From positions 250,501 through 314,500 of the forward strand of contig NC_089453.1 of NCBI RefSeq assembly GCF_026210795.1: DNA of 64,000 nt. The letters are read 5' to 3'. The translations under genes and the position numbers were made by a program. The stretch is from Rhizophagus irregularis. Lineage: Eukaryota > Glomeromycota > Glomeromycetes > Glomerales > Glomeraceae. Each line of letters begins with the position of its first letter. Within the stretch, counting starts at the first letter, position 1. Shown here one piece after another: positions 22,830-36,350 of this stretch. The notes beneath the pieces are model-generated. The model made no database searches, was not told the DNA's origin, and worked only from the letters and a program-made list of their open reading frames with translations.

Positions 22830-22853
22830 AGCTTCACTATAATGAGACTGTAT
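22830..22853. repeat. Solo Tigger/pogo-type inverted end
   Basis: GCTTCACTATAATGAGACTG followed by TA closely resembles the Tigger end at 1561-1586 (GTTCACTATAACAAGCTTTG, ACTG, TA). No matching left end was found nearby, so it is read as a remnant. Confidence 0.45.
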
Positions 22854-22969
22854 TACTGAAAATTTTCAAATTAATGCAATTAATGCAAAATTTGCTTGAT
22901 CATATTTAAAATAAAATAATAGATATACTGAAAATTCATTTTGGATTACGTACAGTAAGTAAATCACGG

Positions 22970-23065
22970 GTTAATCGAGTCGGGTCAAAACGGCGATGTT
23001 ATAGTCATCAATTTGATGACCGACCTGAATATTTCGGGTCAACCCGACGGGTCACCCGAATTGAC
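22970..23065. repeat. GGGTCAACCCGACGGGTCA repeat block
   Basis: Short direct and inverted copies of CGGGTCAA and TTGACCCG, with the shared phrase GATGACCGACCTGAATATTT that also occurs at about 19636-19660. It is a second copy of the hAT-like subterminal repeat family, without a visible partner end. Confidence 0.45.
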
Positions 23066-26000
23066 TCAGAACGAATATGATTTTATGTGATATACAATAA
23101 TAAAAAAAATTTTTAAAGACTTTGTGATAATATCTCATTTTATGACTTTACGTGATATCTAATATTATAAAAAAAAATTTTTTTAATTCTTTGAAGAATA
23201 AAATTGTAAATATAAAACAAGTATAGGAAAATATATTCAATATAAAATAAAATTAATTTTAAAAATGAGATATATATTATAATACTATATATTATAATAT
23301 AAAATTCATTGTTTCCTTAGAATATACTATTTATAGAATTTTCTGTGATAGATTTCTTTAATAGGTTTTTTAAACGCTTCGGCCTTCGGACGCAACCAAA
23401 GTGTAACAATTTTTTTTTTTTAACAATTTGGTCACTTTTTTCTAACATTCATTTATACACATGTCTTAATTTATATCTTAAATACTCCTAATACTTTATA
23501 TCGATACACAATGTATATCACTATTCTCATACCAATTTTGTTTATAGTGTTTCCCCGAATTAAATTCGGGTTATACCAATTATCAAAAAAGTAAAATCAT
23601 TACAAATCCTAAATTTCAATTAGAAAACCAGTTATTGTTTTGTCATAACAACTTTTTTTAATAATGAAATAATAAAAAAGGAACGAAAAAGCCTCACGCA
23701 TATATATATATAATTATTAATTTTTTTTTTTTATAGCAAAAGAACAACTTTTTTAGAAAGAATAAGAACAACTTTTAGAATTTAGAATTTTTTTATGGCA
23801 TTTAGGCGCGTAAAAGAAAAGAATTGTGATATTCATTCATTAAAAATTGTGTGTGTGAGAATATTGGTTAAAAAACATTATGGACATGGGCCGTGGACAT
23901 TGTGAATGCACTTTTTACTCAGGTTTACTGTATAATAGTCACAAATATATCTTTTTTGAAAGAAAAATTTTTTTTCTTTTTTTTTTACATTCGAAATAAA
24001 GAAACTTCTATTCTTATCCTTATTCTTTATAAAAGGCGCAAATAATTACCATTTTAATAACATTTTGTTTTCTTTGTTTGGACATTCCATGTAGATAAAA
24101 ATGTATTCTATTATATGTTGTGTTAACCTTCAATCCGGTTAATTAATACTTTAGAGGGCTTGTATAAACCCATGTGGGAAAGAGATAATGTACAGATTGA
24201 TCGTCGTGATGAATCGGTTAAATGACGATTTCACTATTCATGTAGGATGTGCAAGTTACACAGCAAAAATATATACCAACATCAAAAAATTCTACAAATT
24301 CAAAAAAAGATTTACTAAGGGATTGCTAATGATCCACTTTTTCATCTATCTTTTACTAATTAAGAAAAAAAGAAAGTTTTATAATAATAATATAGTAATA
24401 ATATATATATATAGTAATAATAATAATATATATATATATACATATATATATTATTATTTTATTTTATTTTTTCATTATATCAATCATTTTTTTTTTTTCA
24501 GTGTTCAAAAAAATATTTAAATTATATGAACCTGATAAAAGACCAATTGTGTAAAATGAAATTCTAGATAAGGGAAAACTCAATGAGACAACGGAAGGGA
24601 TAAAAGAATATTATATTGTTCAAGATTTAGAAATTATTAGTGACAATCAATAAAAAAAAATTCGTAATTTTCATAAAGAGTGTCAGTATCGCGATCTGTA
24701 GTACACGTTACACCACTTTTACAATGACACTTACAAAGCATTTTACTTAAAAGCTTACAAAGCTACAAAAAAGTTACAAAAAGTTACAAAAAGTTACAAA
24801 AATTACAAAAATTACAAAAAACCATTGTTCTTGATCATTTACTAAGGAAGGATTAATATTACCAATAGAAGAAAGAAAGAAAGAAATAAGATTTTATATA
24901 GCATTTTAGTAGCATATTTTAACGCATATTATGTACTTCAAAAATAAGTATTTCAAAAAGGTTCAACCAATAATGATATCAGACTAACACTTTATATGAC
25001 TTACAATAATGGGAAACCAAACAAGGAAAGAGAACCCGGTTATTCAATGGTAACGTTGTTATCTAGTGAAAAATCATTGGTTCGCAACATGTTGATCATT
25101 TTAGTTTCTTAAATCATGTTAGGTCATGTTACTAAGAATAAATCTGGTTTCTTATATTTTTGCACACTGAATAACTAAATATACATTGCACACTGGAATA
25201 TTTCGAATTTTTAATGATCCTCATCGGGGGAAATTTTTTATGATAGATAGACGAGAAATATGTACATTTTTATCTTTTTTATCTTCATTTTAGTTAAAGG
25301 GGTTTGAACTATGAAATTTTGCATACGTAAGACAAATTTAGTTTTTTGTTGTAAAAATAAATATTTTTTTAACTTAATTGGTTCTAAAAATATTTCTATA
25401 AGGTAAACAATAAAAAAATACTATTATTCCTTTGATTAAGGAAAAAAGATAAAGTAAAAATATATCGTTATTATGATGCAAAAAAAAGAAAAAAAATAAT
25501 AATTTTTTTTTTTTATTAATTAAAAAAGGGAACCTTTATTATTTCATTTTAGAGCTCCGTTATATTGAATCTATTAACGGAAAATATTTTTACTCCGAAA
25601 TCCGAATGGTTAGTGAATCTTGATAGGTTTATCCAATAAAAGAATTGTTCTATATTTAAGTTCTCCGCATACCATCTATAACTATATTTTTTCTTTTAAT
25701 ACTGTATTATCGATCGAAAAGCTCCATATAAGAATATTATTTCTATTTCAAACCTTTTTTTTTTTTTGTTGACGAAATTCATAGTAGTCAAATTTTTTTA
25801 TTTGCTGACGAAATTGACGAATATTTTATACGAACCTATCATACGTAAATAAATAAAAGTACGCAACTACGCATCATTCGCATCATTCACATCATTCACG
25901 CGATTTTAATCAGTAATCAAAATTTTTTTTTTTTTCAATTGTGAAAATTGTTTTCGTATTGGCGTATTTTGTGTAACGACCAGGTTAAACCTACTTTGGT

Positions 26001-26785
26001 TATATAGCGAACCTAAAAAATTACGGTTCCCGCGAAATTTACTAGTGACTTATCATGTGAATCCGAAAAACCAGTTTTTATATATATCAAAAATTGGTAA
26101 GATTTACATGAATGAAAAATGTGTTCTTTAATTTTGAATAATATTTACTTTCCAAAAATAAAAGAAAGAAAATAAAAAAAAAAAAACAAAAAAAGAAAGG
26201 AAATGAAAGAAAATGAAAGAAATAAAAAAAGATATAATAAAAAAAAACCATATTATCATTATTTATCATTACATATCATACATATATCACCGGATATCAA
26301 AAAAAAAAAATAATCAATCTTTTTTTTTTTTTGAACTAGAAAAACAATTTAACCAACTTTTATGGTTAAAATTATTTTGGGCGGCATTTAATTACTTGAT
26401 AAGGATATAATGTAATATTATAATGAAGAGAAAAAAAAAAACTGTAAAATGATGGCATTTTTAATATTGTGGGCGTTCATCTTTTTTTTGGTTAAATTGA
26501 TTTGATTTTTCCTTGTGATTGCGGCAGTTTGGCGGTTAGATACATTCCTTTTATGTAAATATAGTTGAACTTTGTATATAATTAATATTGTTAAAAAAAA
26601 ACCTGTCAATTTTTTTATTTTAAAATTTTTTTTTTTTGAAATAATGATGGTGTTTTTTTTTATTAATGTCGATCCCCACCTCGCATTTCATTATTTATCA
26701 AAAAAGATCATTTATTATTTCTGCAGTGTAAAAGGATTATGAATGAATGCTACAAATGTCAATTTTACAAAAGAAATTTTTTTTT

Positions 26786-26985
26786 GATATTTGAGATTTG
26801 AGATTATTTGAGTTGAGATTATTTGAGATTATTTGAGTTTATAGAGATTATTTGAATTTATAGAATTTTATAACTCAATAATCTCTAATAAATAATCTCA
26901 AATAATAAATAATATCAAGTAATCCAAAATAATCTATATAATCTCAAATAATCTCCAAATAATCTCAAGTAATCCTAAATAATCG
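26786..26985. repeat. Hairpin of opposed GATTATTTGAG / CTCAAATAATC repeats
   Basis: The left half holds direct copies of GAGATTATTTGAG. The right half holds direct copies of the complement, CTCAAATAATC or near versions. Together they form a long imperfect inverted repeat of about 200 bp. Confidence 0.6.
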
Positions 26986-29004
26986 TACCTTATAATCACA
27001 TACCTTTATATGGAACATAACACATAAATTTTGATTAATTCATTGTTTCCTTTCAAATTTTTAATTTTTTTGAAAAAAAGATGGGTATAAAAAAGATTTT
27101 TATTACCAATAATATTACCAATAAAATAATATTACCAATATAGAACAACAATATTAAATCTCTTTTTGCTTTATCGGTAAAAATCTCGGTAGAGAAATCA
27201 TTCATAAATCATCTTTTTCCTCATTTAAAACGAATACACCGATTAGATTAAAAATCGATTCGCCTTTACGCCAAATGCCAAAAAATTTCAAAAAACTTTA
27301 ATCCCACTTTTTTAACCCCATATTTTGTGGTTATTTGTAATACGTTTTTAATAAATGGTAAAACAAGGGTATTTTCCATGACAATAATAATAAAAAAAAA
27401 AAATTTTTTTTTTATTTATTTTTTTTTTGAAACAATTTATAATCCCGAATAAAAAAATGATTAATAAAGAAAAGTTTCTTTTCGTTTTTAAAAAAGATCA
27501 CCCTTTTGATGATAAATATGATAAATATGATAAATATGATAAATTACTGCATTGTTCATCTGATAAATGAGTGTCAGTTTTTTTATGTTTATCATCAATC
27601 AATGTTTATTATAATTTTTTTTTTATTCAATGTTGTATAATTTTGATATCAAAAAACCAAACTTGATTGTGATTGACACTTTGATTATTATTTATCAATT
27701 TTTTTATCGTAAATAAAAATCAGTTAAAACCTGTATAATATGTATAATATAGTCACAATCACCAAACTTTATCATGGATACTTTTTATCGACCCTCGTTA
27801 TTTAGAAAAATTTAAAACCCGTGTAAAATTTATCTTGACCTCCTTAACCTTAATAATTATTTGTTACGATAAACATAAACCTTGTTACATTATAATTTCC
27901 TTTTATCGAAAGAATAATCGATACTAGAACATTTCAAATTTTACCGTTTAAAATAGCAAACAATTTATCTGATTGTGAAAAAAAGAGAGAAAAAAAAAGT
28001 AATCCATCATCAAAATATTTAATATAAAAAGTAAACTATGTGGGGGCGTAAACTTTAAAAAAAAAAGTCGGTTTTAATTCTAGTAAGCGTTACGAAATTT
28101 AGGGAATTGGGAAATTGGCGTAAAAATATTATTACATAAAATTTACTTTATAACCATTATATTATTACATATAAATTATATAATAAATTTATATATATAT
28201 GTATATTTATATATTATATATTTTTTTATTTGTATTTATTTTATTTATATATATATAAATATATAAATTTACATATTTTTTACATATATATATATATATT
28301 ATATATAGATAATTTTTACATAATTTACATATTTACATATTTACATATTTTACATAAAAAATTTTACAATGATCACGAGAATTCGTCATTCTATTCCATC
28401 TTTTACTCAAATAAGGGAATCTCTTGACATTTTTTACATCATTTAAAAATCTGGGACTAAATTTTTTCTTTGTTTTCTATTTGTTTACATATTTTAAGTG
28501 TAAATCATTTCAAAAAAAATTCGGAAAAGTTCGGAACTTATTTTTTTTTATATTGTAAGAAATGTATATCAACAGGTGTTGCCTTTTTTGAATGATTATG
28601 ATAAAAAAAAAAAAAAATTAAACTTTATTCAGTTAACAAATCAAACTAAAAAAAAAACTAAAAAAAAAAAATAATAAAAAAAAAATTTTTTTTTTTTTCC
28701 CTCGTTTAATTTAGGAAATAATTGAAAAAAAAAGAAACACCAATCAGATAAAAATATTTTGAAAAAAAAAAAAAAAAAAAAAAATTTTTTATATACATGA
28801 AAAAAAAAAATTTTTTTTAAATTACAACAAACAAACAAGAAAAAAAAATAAAAATAAAAATAAAAAATAAAAATAATAATGATGAAAAACTCTACAAACT
28901 CTATAAACTCTATAAACTTATAAACTCTATTAAAAGAATCCTATAAATCTCAAACATTTTTTTAAAATCCCCTTTTTTTTTTTGTTAAAAATATTTTTTT
29001 TGAG

Positions 29005-29080
29005 CAGTAAAGTGGTAAAGCGGTAAAGTGGTAAATTGGTAAAGTGGTTAATGTGGTAAAGTCGGTTAATGTGGTAAAAA
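29005..29080. repeat. GGTAAAGTG minisatellite
   Basis: About eight imperfect direct copies of GGTAAAGTG or GGTTAATGTG in a row. Confidence 0.7.
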
Positions 29081-30764
29081 AAAAAAAAAATTTATTTTTT
29101 ATTTTTTATTTCGAAACAGTAAATAATTACCAATAAAAGATTTTTATATATATATTTATTAATACCCCTGCGTTTTATTATGTTTCGTTTTAAATAATAA
29201 TAATAATAATATATACTTTGTAAACTTCTTAATCTTTAATCGATTTTCTCAGCAAATGCATAAGTTCATAAGTTACAGTTACACAATTTCAAGTTCCAAA
29301 TCAAGATTTATAACAACAACAACAATAACACCGGTTCATCTACCAAAAAATACTAAACAATAGAAAATTGAAAAATGAGGTTTTTTTTTTTTATGTAACA
29401 AATTTTTTTTTGAAAATGGAAATTTTTTTTCATATTTGAAATTTGAAATCAATGATTGGTGTTTTAATAGTGTAACATGGTCAATTTAAGGATTCCATTC
29501 TCGTCCACAATGGGTGACCGTTCACAGATGAGTCATTGTGAGAATGGCGCGAGAACTTTTGATATAATGATCATCGCTTATTATTTTTAAAAATATCGTC
29601 GTGGCTCAACATGTGGATTTATTAAAATTTGGCGCTATTTTCTTCTAAAATTAGTTTACTTTCTCTTTGGATGTTCCATTTTAAAATCATAATTCCGGTT
29701 AAAATGCAAATAATAAAAAAAAAACAACGGTAATCTATGACTATTATTCCCATTTAGAGAATACAGTTGACGGAATTTCCACTTTTGGGACACAGAAGGA
29801 AAAAAAAATTATTTTTTTTTTTATTAAAAAAAAAAGTATTAAAAAGTATTAAAAAGTGTTCAAAGAATTTCTATTATTAAATACCTTTATTCGGACAACA
29901 ATTTAAAAAGAAACAACATACACATAAAGCATTGAGTACAAACAAGGTAATTTTTTTTAAAAAGGACAATATTAAAAAAAAAAAATGTTACAAAAATGAT
30001 ACATTCTCATTTTTAGCTAATAAATTAAAATATACATTAAAAAATATACATTAAAATTATTTACTATTTAAAATTAAAAAACTTCCATTGTTTCCCCTTT
30101 CTTTATGAATAATAAAAATATTACTTTTTTATTATCGGGTGTTTCATTTTACTAGTATATTAAAAGTTTACTACCCAATTTTTTTTCTATAAATAATATT
30201 AAATAACCATTTGGGTTCAACAATCTCTTCCGAATAGGGAAATCACTGCCCCTTTTAACTTCAATAGCAAAATATATCGAGATATTAGAGATAAGAAGTC
30301 TATTATAATAAATTAAAATAAACTTATTATAAACTTATATAAAACTTATAATAACCTTATAATAGTTTTTTTTTATAAGAACTACTTCGGTAATGTGGGT
30401 AATGTGATAAACTTTAATCATTACTATTAATATAAAAAATTTTTGGCTTTCTTTATTGCCAATTTAAGCAAAGAATGCACTAGTAAATTAATATATAAAC
30501 ACTGTCACTTGGAATTTTTGGATAAAAACGTAAAAGTCATCAGGAAAAAAAAAAAAAAAATTTTTTTTCTATTTCTAAAAAAACCTCTCTTCTCTCTCAC
30601 ACCAAACAAATATAATATATATATTATTTAAAATATATATAAAAAAAAAATTTTTTTTTTTATTTTTTTCCTTATTCTTTTAAAAACAATAAAAAAAAAA
30701 ACTTTAAAGAAGAAAAAATAAAATAAAAATAAAAATAAATTTTTTTTTTTTTTCTAAAAAAAAC

Positions 30765-32201
30765 ATGTCGTTTTATTGCTTCGAGACAAGACAAGACCGT
30801 ACTTTGGCTCCTTATCCACCACCAGAATTTTCTCAACAAATAGAGAAAATGTCACCTACAGAAATAGTGGACCATATAATAAATACAAATATTGACGCAA
30901 TTACTCTTTCAAAGATTGAAAAAGCAATAGCCGTTCCACTTAGACAACTTATTTCTCCAAGAGAAAATAGAAGACGTCGTGCTATTCCTCGTCCTCAAAA
31001 TAATTTTGTACTTTATCGTAGAAATTTTCATGCTGTTATTACAAAACAACAAGGTCATGGTGTTGCTAAAAATTTTAAATTAATATCAAATGAAGCTGCT
31101 AAAAATTGGTCTGAAGAATCAAATGAAATTAAACAATTATATGAATTGATTGCTGATTGTGCTAAAAAAGTTCACGATTGTACTTATCCTCAATATGTTT
31201 ATCAACCAAAACACAAGTCCAATAAAAAAGGTGCTAATGGTACCATTTTTAGAGAAGTGACTGTGGATTCTTGTAGTAAAAAGAATGATAAAAAAGAAAA
31301 AGATATGAAAGAATTATTAAAAGAAAAAGAAGATTTAAAGAGAGATAAAATTACCATGACAAAAAGTTTTGTTGCTTCTACAACTTTCTTATCTGACATG
31401 AATCCGCCCGTATGTATTAAACCCAGACTAGATATATTAGCAAGCGCCGAAGAAGGTAATAAAAAATGGCGCTGGGCTCATTATACTCAAAGTGACCCAC
31501 CAAATAACGTTAGTAGTAACAACCCCAACAATATTAACCCCAACAATAATAATCCTTCCAACGTTAATAATCCCTCTAACGTTAACAACGTTAATAATCC
31601 TTCCAACGTTAATAATCCTTCCAACGTTAATAATCCTTCTAACGTTAATAATCCTTCAAACAATAATAATCCTTCCAACAATATTAACTCCAACAACAAC
31701 TCCAACAATTCCAACATTAACAACAGTAGTAACAACATTAACAATAACATTAACAATTCCAACATTAACAACAACATTAACAACAACATTAACAACAACA
31801 TTAACATCAACGCTAACAGCAACATCAACAGCAACGCTAACAGCAACGCTAACAGTAACATTAACAGCAACGCTAATAGCAACGCTAACAAAACCAACAT
31901 CATCATCAACAACAACAACATCAACAACAACATCATCAATAACAACGACATCAATAACGATAACAGTGATAATAATAATGATAATAATAACGATTACGAA
32001 GACGATAATAATAATCTTATGGAAGATGTAACTCCCATAACATCAAGTCCTCCACCACCTATTCAACCACCACAACCACCACCACTACCACCAACACCAG
32101 CTTTATTATTACCTCCGATAGATATTCCAATATCTTCAAATTTCCTGGCTACATATGATAGAAATATTTGGAATTTGGTCAACGGTTACACACATGTTTA
32201 A
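30765..32201 (+). CDS. MATA_HMG-type HMG-box protein
   Basis: Intact single-exon gene of 478 residues. Residues about 71-157 form a MATA_HMG-like HMG box: RRRAIPRPQNNFVLYRRNFH, then VAKNFKLISNEAAKNWSEES, then EIKQLYELIADCAKKVH. The IPRPxNxFxLYR start is typical of fungal mating-type HMG proteins, which bind DNA in the nucleus. It is followed by a Lys/Glu-rich stretch (about 175-200), an Asn-rich low-complexity region (about 243-400) made of NPSNVNN and NNINSN repeats, an acidic patch, and a Pro-rich patch (about 430-445). Many such genes are known in Glomeromycota, where their role in mating is unproven, so this should not be read as a mating-type locus by itself. No partner homeodomain genes are in the window. 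The upstream 40 bp are almost pure A/T. Confidence 0.92.
   Translation: MSFYCFETRQDRTLAPYPPPEFSQQIEKMSPTEIVDHIINTNIDAITLSKIEKAIAVPLRQLISPRENRRRRAIPRPQNNFVLYRRNFHAVITKQQGHGVAKNFKLISNEAAKNWSEESNEIKQLYELIADCAKKVHDCTYPQYVYQPKHKSNKKGANGTIFREVTVDSCSKKNDKKEKDMKELLKEKEDLKRDKITMTKSFVASTTFLSDMNPPVCIKPRLDILASAEEGNKKWRWAHYTQSDPPNNVSSNNPNNINPNNNNPSNVNNPSNVNNVNNPSNVNNPSNVNNPSNVNNPSNNNNPSNNINSNNNSNNSNINNSSNNINNNINNSNINNNINNNINNNININANSNINSNANSNANSNINSNANSNANKTNIIINNNNINNNIINNNDINNDNSDNNNDNNNDYEDDNNNLMEDVTPITSSPPPPIQPPQPPPLPPTPALLLPPIDIPISSNFLATYDRNIWNLVNGYTHV
31494..31990 (+). repeat. Asn-codon repeat tract inside the HMG-box gene
   Basis: Imperfect trinucleotide and longer repeats (AACGTTAATAATCCTTCC about five times, then AACAACATT and AACAGCAACGCT) encode the Asn-rich region. 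Such tracts are prone to length change. Long antisense and +1 frames here (Leu/Met-rich, Thr-rich) are by-products. Confidence 0.8.
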
Positions 32202-34590
32202 AAGTTTTTTTTTTTTTATGTCAGATAATTTATCTTGGGGTCTTTCTCTTTTTTATCTTATTTTTCTGTTATATATAAAATATAGTAAATAGTTTTAGCA
32301 TTTACCAAAAAATTTAAACGTAGGGAATTAAAAATTTTTTATATAATTTTTTTTTATTTCTCCCTCTCTTGTACAAAAAAAAAAAATAATTTTTTTGAAC
32401 TCAATCTTTGCATATACTCATAAATAAAATATTCCTGATGTCAAACTTGTTTTAGTGACAATCGAAATATTTTTTTGTCAACATTTCTCGCTTGTGTCAC
32501 ATGAAAGAACAATATCACACAAATTTTTTCGTGTGTCCGTTACACTATCAATCTAACAAAGAAAATCAATATAAAATAAATATTTATGTCACGATGATGT
32601 TCATTCTTGTCAAATCTCTTAATTAAAAAGGTGATATTAAACAATTAAAATTAGTATTTGTAATCAATTACAAATATCATAATAAAATATCATAATATTG
32701 TAATAATTGTAATAGTATATATATTAATATATATTATATATATTGTAAATTATCCAAATTACTGAATTACTGGGAAAAGAAAAAGTACATCAAGTATATC
32801 ACGTTATATCACGTGAGTTTCAAAATAAATTTTTTTTAAGGAGGTAACTTTTTAACGTACCGTACTTTAAACTTGTCTTTATTATCGGATAAAGTTATTT
32901 ATTATAAAAGTTTATTTATTACCTTTTAATACGAAAAAAGTAAAGTTCCTAAACAAAAAGTTCAAATAATAATAATAATAATAATTTTTAATATTTTTAA
33001 TTAAAATTGAAAACATTTGAAGTTTTAGAAATTTCCCTTCTCATTGTTAATCATTATGAAACGTGTAATGAATGATGATTGTAATTTGTTTCATTGTGAA
33101 AATCTTTAAGTTTTTTTTTGGTGACAATTACATAAAAACGAAATGTTTTATTATTTTTGGAATGTTATACTCCGATCAAACAATATCTATTTCCTTATTT
33201 AAAATTATTCAATCGCTCCTTATTTAATTCAATAAGGTTACTAATAAATATATGATCTACTATAAATTTATTTTCTTGTGTACAAAATCATTATAATGGG
33301 TTACATTCAAACAAATAAAAATTTTCTTCTTTTTTCTTCTTTCAAATTTTTTTTTTTTTTTATTAAAAAAAAAAATGAGAAATCTCTTACTTTATTTAGG
33401 TTTTAATGAAAAAAAAAATGATTCAAAAAATGGAATTTATTTTATTTTTTTTTTCCTAAAATAAATAAATAATAAAAAATAAAAATATAAAAAAAAAGGG
33501 ATAAATTTGGTTTTAAAGATAAAAAGAAAAAAAATAAATAAAAAAATAAATAAAAAAAAGGGGGGGGAGGGTGAAAAGTTGGGGTAGAATTGTAGAAAAG
33601 AAGGAATCGTTATTTATACTATTATGGAATGAATGATTCTTTATTATAAATGTATTAAATAATAATTTTTATTGGTTTAATAGTATTAATAAATGTATCA
33701 CAACTTTATTTTAATTTTAATTTGGGAAATACGGAAACATAATGAATTTTTTTTATTTTTATTTTTTTTTTAAAAAAAAAGAAATCCTTTTTTTTTCCTT
33801 GCGGTTATTCCGTTATTCCACGGCACTGGTCTATTATCAACAAATTCAAGTTCATAAAGTTCGTACAAAGTTATTTTCGTACGACAATCTGACCAAATTT
33901 TGCATAACTATAGAAAAATATTATTACAAATCAGAAAATAAAAAAAGAAATGGTAAACCCTCAGAAAAAAAACATTAACATGATCTTTTGTAAGACTTTT
34001 CAGTGGACGACAAAATAACTTTTTTCGGATTTATCGGGATTTATGATTGTATATTTGTATGATTGAAAGATTGATCACACATTTCACACATTTTCATTAG
34101 AAATAATAGGTTACAGAAATATTATATATATTTTTTTAGGTTTATACTGTAAATACAACGTTCAAAAACTATTATTAACCGTGGGATAATTCCCTTAACT
34201 ATGTGACATATAATTGGTGTCAAATAGCATTGTTTAAAAATCTTGTTCCAAATTGCAAACATGTATCTGAATTGCTTAAATATGTAAAGATGTGATGCAT
34301 TGTGACATCACCTATGCGCGTTTTAATTAATGCTAACTCGATTCTGATTTAATTATAAACAACTTCAAATAATAGTTGTACATAGATTCCGAGAAAATCT
34401 TAAAAAATTTATTTACTCATTAAAATAGATTTTTTTTGAGAAAGACGTTTTAAGACGTTTTACAGTGTCGATGGAAATCTAGTTGGATAAAGCGAATTGC
34501 AAGGTAATTATCGACTAGTAAAACTAGTAAATCAAGTTAATATTATAAAACATAAATTGTAAATGGTTGTAAACATTACAGTAGACCACA
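32202..34590. other. 3' flank of the HMG-box gene and AT-rich spacer
   Basis: No gene seen. It contains T-rich and A-rich tracts, a purine run AAAAAAAGGGGGGGAGGG near 33550-33575, and short AT microsatellites. Confidence 0.5.
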
Positions 34591-34663
34591 CTAATACGGT
34601 TAGTTGAGAATTAAATGATTTTGAATCAAAGGTTGCCTATTACGGCAGTAATTACTACATAAA

Positions 34664-34691
34664 GTACCCCCCATGTTCTAACGGGGGGTAG
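34664..34691. repeat. Hairpin TACCCCCC / GGGGGGTA
   Basis: TACCCCCC and GGGGGGTA face each other across about a dozen bases (ATGTTCTAAC). A run of six G is rare in this AT-rich window. Function unknown. Confidence 0.55.
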
Positions 34692-34785
34692 TGCTAATGT
34701 TTTGGGGGCTAATTAGGATCTGAAAAATCATTTTAAAAAAAAATTTTTTATTTGTCCGATCCGTTCGAAAGAGGGATTAATTAAT

Positions 34786-35036
34786 GCTCAGTAAAATAAT
34801 TTGCCCAGTAAAATAATTTGCTCAGTAAAATCATTTGCCCAGTAAAATCATTTTTCCAGTAAAATAATTTTTCCTGTAAAATAATTTTCCCGTAAAATAA
34901 TTTCTTCGTAAAATAATTTTCCAGTAAAATAGTTTGTCAAGTAAAATAATTTTTCCAGTAAAATAGTTTGTCAAGTAAATTAGTTAAGTAAATTAGTTTG
35001 CCAAGTAAAATAGTTTGCCAAGTAAAATAATATTTC
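34786..35036. repeat. ~18-bp minisatellite (AGTAAAATAATTTGCC)
   Basis: About 13 imperfect direct copies of CAGTAAAATAATTTGCC or close versions, with drift in the last bases (TTTTCC, TTGTCA). Confidence 0.8.
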
Positions 35037-35499
35037 AATACGGTTGCCCCGTACAATACAGGCCCTATACAATACAGTGTCCTCAATACGTATCTAAGCG
35101 TGAGTATGCTATTACGGTCCGTTATTAACAAGAATATCATTATGTAATGTCTAAAATGGCTGACAAATTCTAACCAAAATTACGTCAAATTACACGTGAA
35201 GTTATCTTTAATGGGAAAAGCGTCACAAAAACCACAATATCCATACACATACAAAAAAAAAGATTCTTTGAAATAAAAAATGATGTATTATCGATCATGA
35301 GAAAATTATGGTACATTATATTCATGTATATTCGTAAATGGAGAATGGTGTAAAGTATCAATGGAAAAATTCTTGGAATAAAATTAAAAATAAAATTTTA
35401 AATGTTTTTATAATAAAAGATATCAAACTATTATTTAAATTTTTAAATGTTTTTAATGATGATGACAAAGAATTTTTAAAAATTAGTGAATAAATTATT

Positions 35500-36350
35500 T
35501 AATTGAAGATAATATTGAAGATAATATGAAGATAATAATATTAATTCTAACATAATAAAATTCTAATAAAAATTCTAAATAATTCTTATAAAATTCTAAA
35601 TAAAAATTCTAATAAAAATTCTTATAAAAAAAATTCTAAATAAAAATTCTAATAAAAATTCTAAATAAAAATTCTAATATTAATTCTAATAAAAATTCTA
35701 ATAAAAATTCTAATGTTAATTTTAATAATAATTTCAATAAAATTCTAATAAAAATTCTAAATAAAAATTTCTAATATTAATTTTAATATAAATTCTAACA
35801 AAAAATCCTAATAAAAATTCTTATAAAAAAATTCTAAATAAAAATTCTTATAAAAAAAATTTTAATAAAAATTCTAATGAAAATTCCAATGAAAATTCTG
35901 ATGTTAATTAGGAATTTTTTTTAGAAAAAATATATGATTATATTCTAATTTTAATTCTAATAAAAATTCTAATAAAAAATTCTAAATTCTAATATTATAT
36001 TAATTCCAATAAAATTCTAATATAAATTCTAATATTAATTCTAATAAAAATTCTAAATAAAAATTTTAATATTTATTCTAATAAAAATTCTAATATTAAT
36101 TAATATTAATTTTAATAAAAATTCTGATATTAATTCTAATAAAATTCTAATAAAAATTCTCTAATAAAAATGCTAATATTAATTCTAATAATAATTCCAA
36201 TAAAAATTCCAATAAAAATTTCAATAAAAATTCCAAATAAAAATTCCAATTCCAATAAAAATTTTAATAAAAATTTTAATAAAAATTTTAATATTAATTT
36301 TCTAATAATACTATTAATTCAATAATAATTCTAACATTAACTTTTACTAA
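35500..36350. repeat. AT minisatellite (ATTCTAATAAAA), ~850 bp
   Basis: Dozens of irregular copies of ATTCTAATAAAA, ATTCTAAATAAAA and ATTCTAATATTA in direct orientation. No coding content. Confidence 0.85.

Larger units (their letters stand above)
23340..30764. other. Long low-complexity region upstream of the HMG-box gene
   Basis: About 7.4 kb of A/T tracts and microsatellites with no convincing gene. A short open frame at 24188-24520 (MYRLIVVMNRLNDDFTIHVG at its start) becomes low-complexity after about 40 residues. It may be a fragment. Features worth noting are a hairpin of GAGATTATTTGAG repeats at 26786-26985, ATGATAAAT repeats at 27510-27545 and GGTAAAGTG repeats at 29005-29080. Confidence 0.5.

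Noticed and set aside
24188-24520. Open frame of 110 residues starting MYRLIVVMNRL
   Set aside because: Only about 40 residues look non-repetitive, the rest is A/T microsatellite, and no splice model gave a coherent protein.
31487-32031. Antisense Leu/Met-rich frame of 155 residues and +1 Thr-rich frame of 179 residues
   Set aside because: Both are shadows of the Asn-codon repeat tract in the HMG-box gene.
30765-32201. Reading the HMG-box gene as the mating-type locus
   Set aside because: This family is greatly expanded in Glomeromycota, and no homeodomain gene pair is present in the window.
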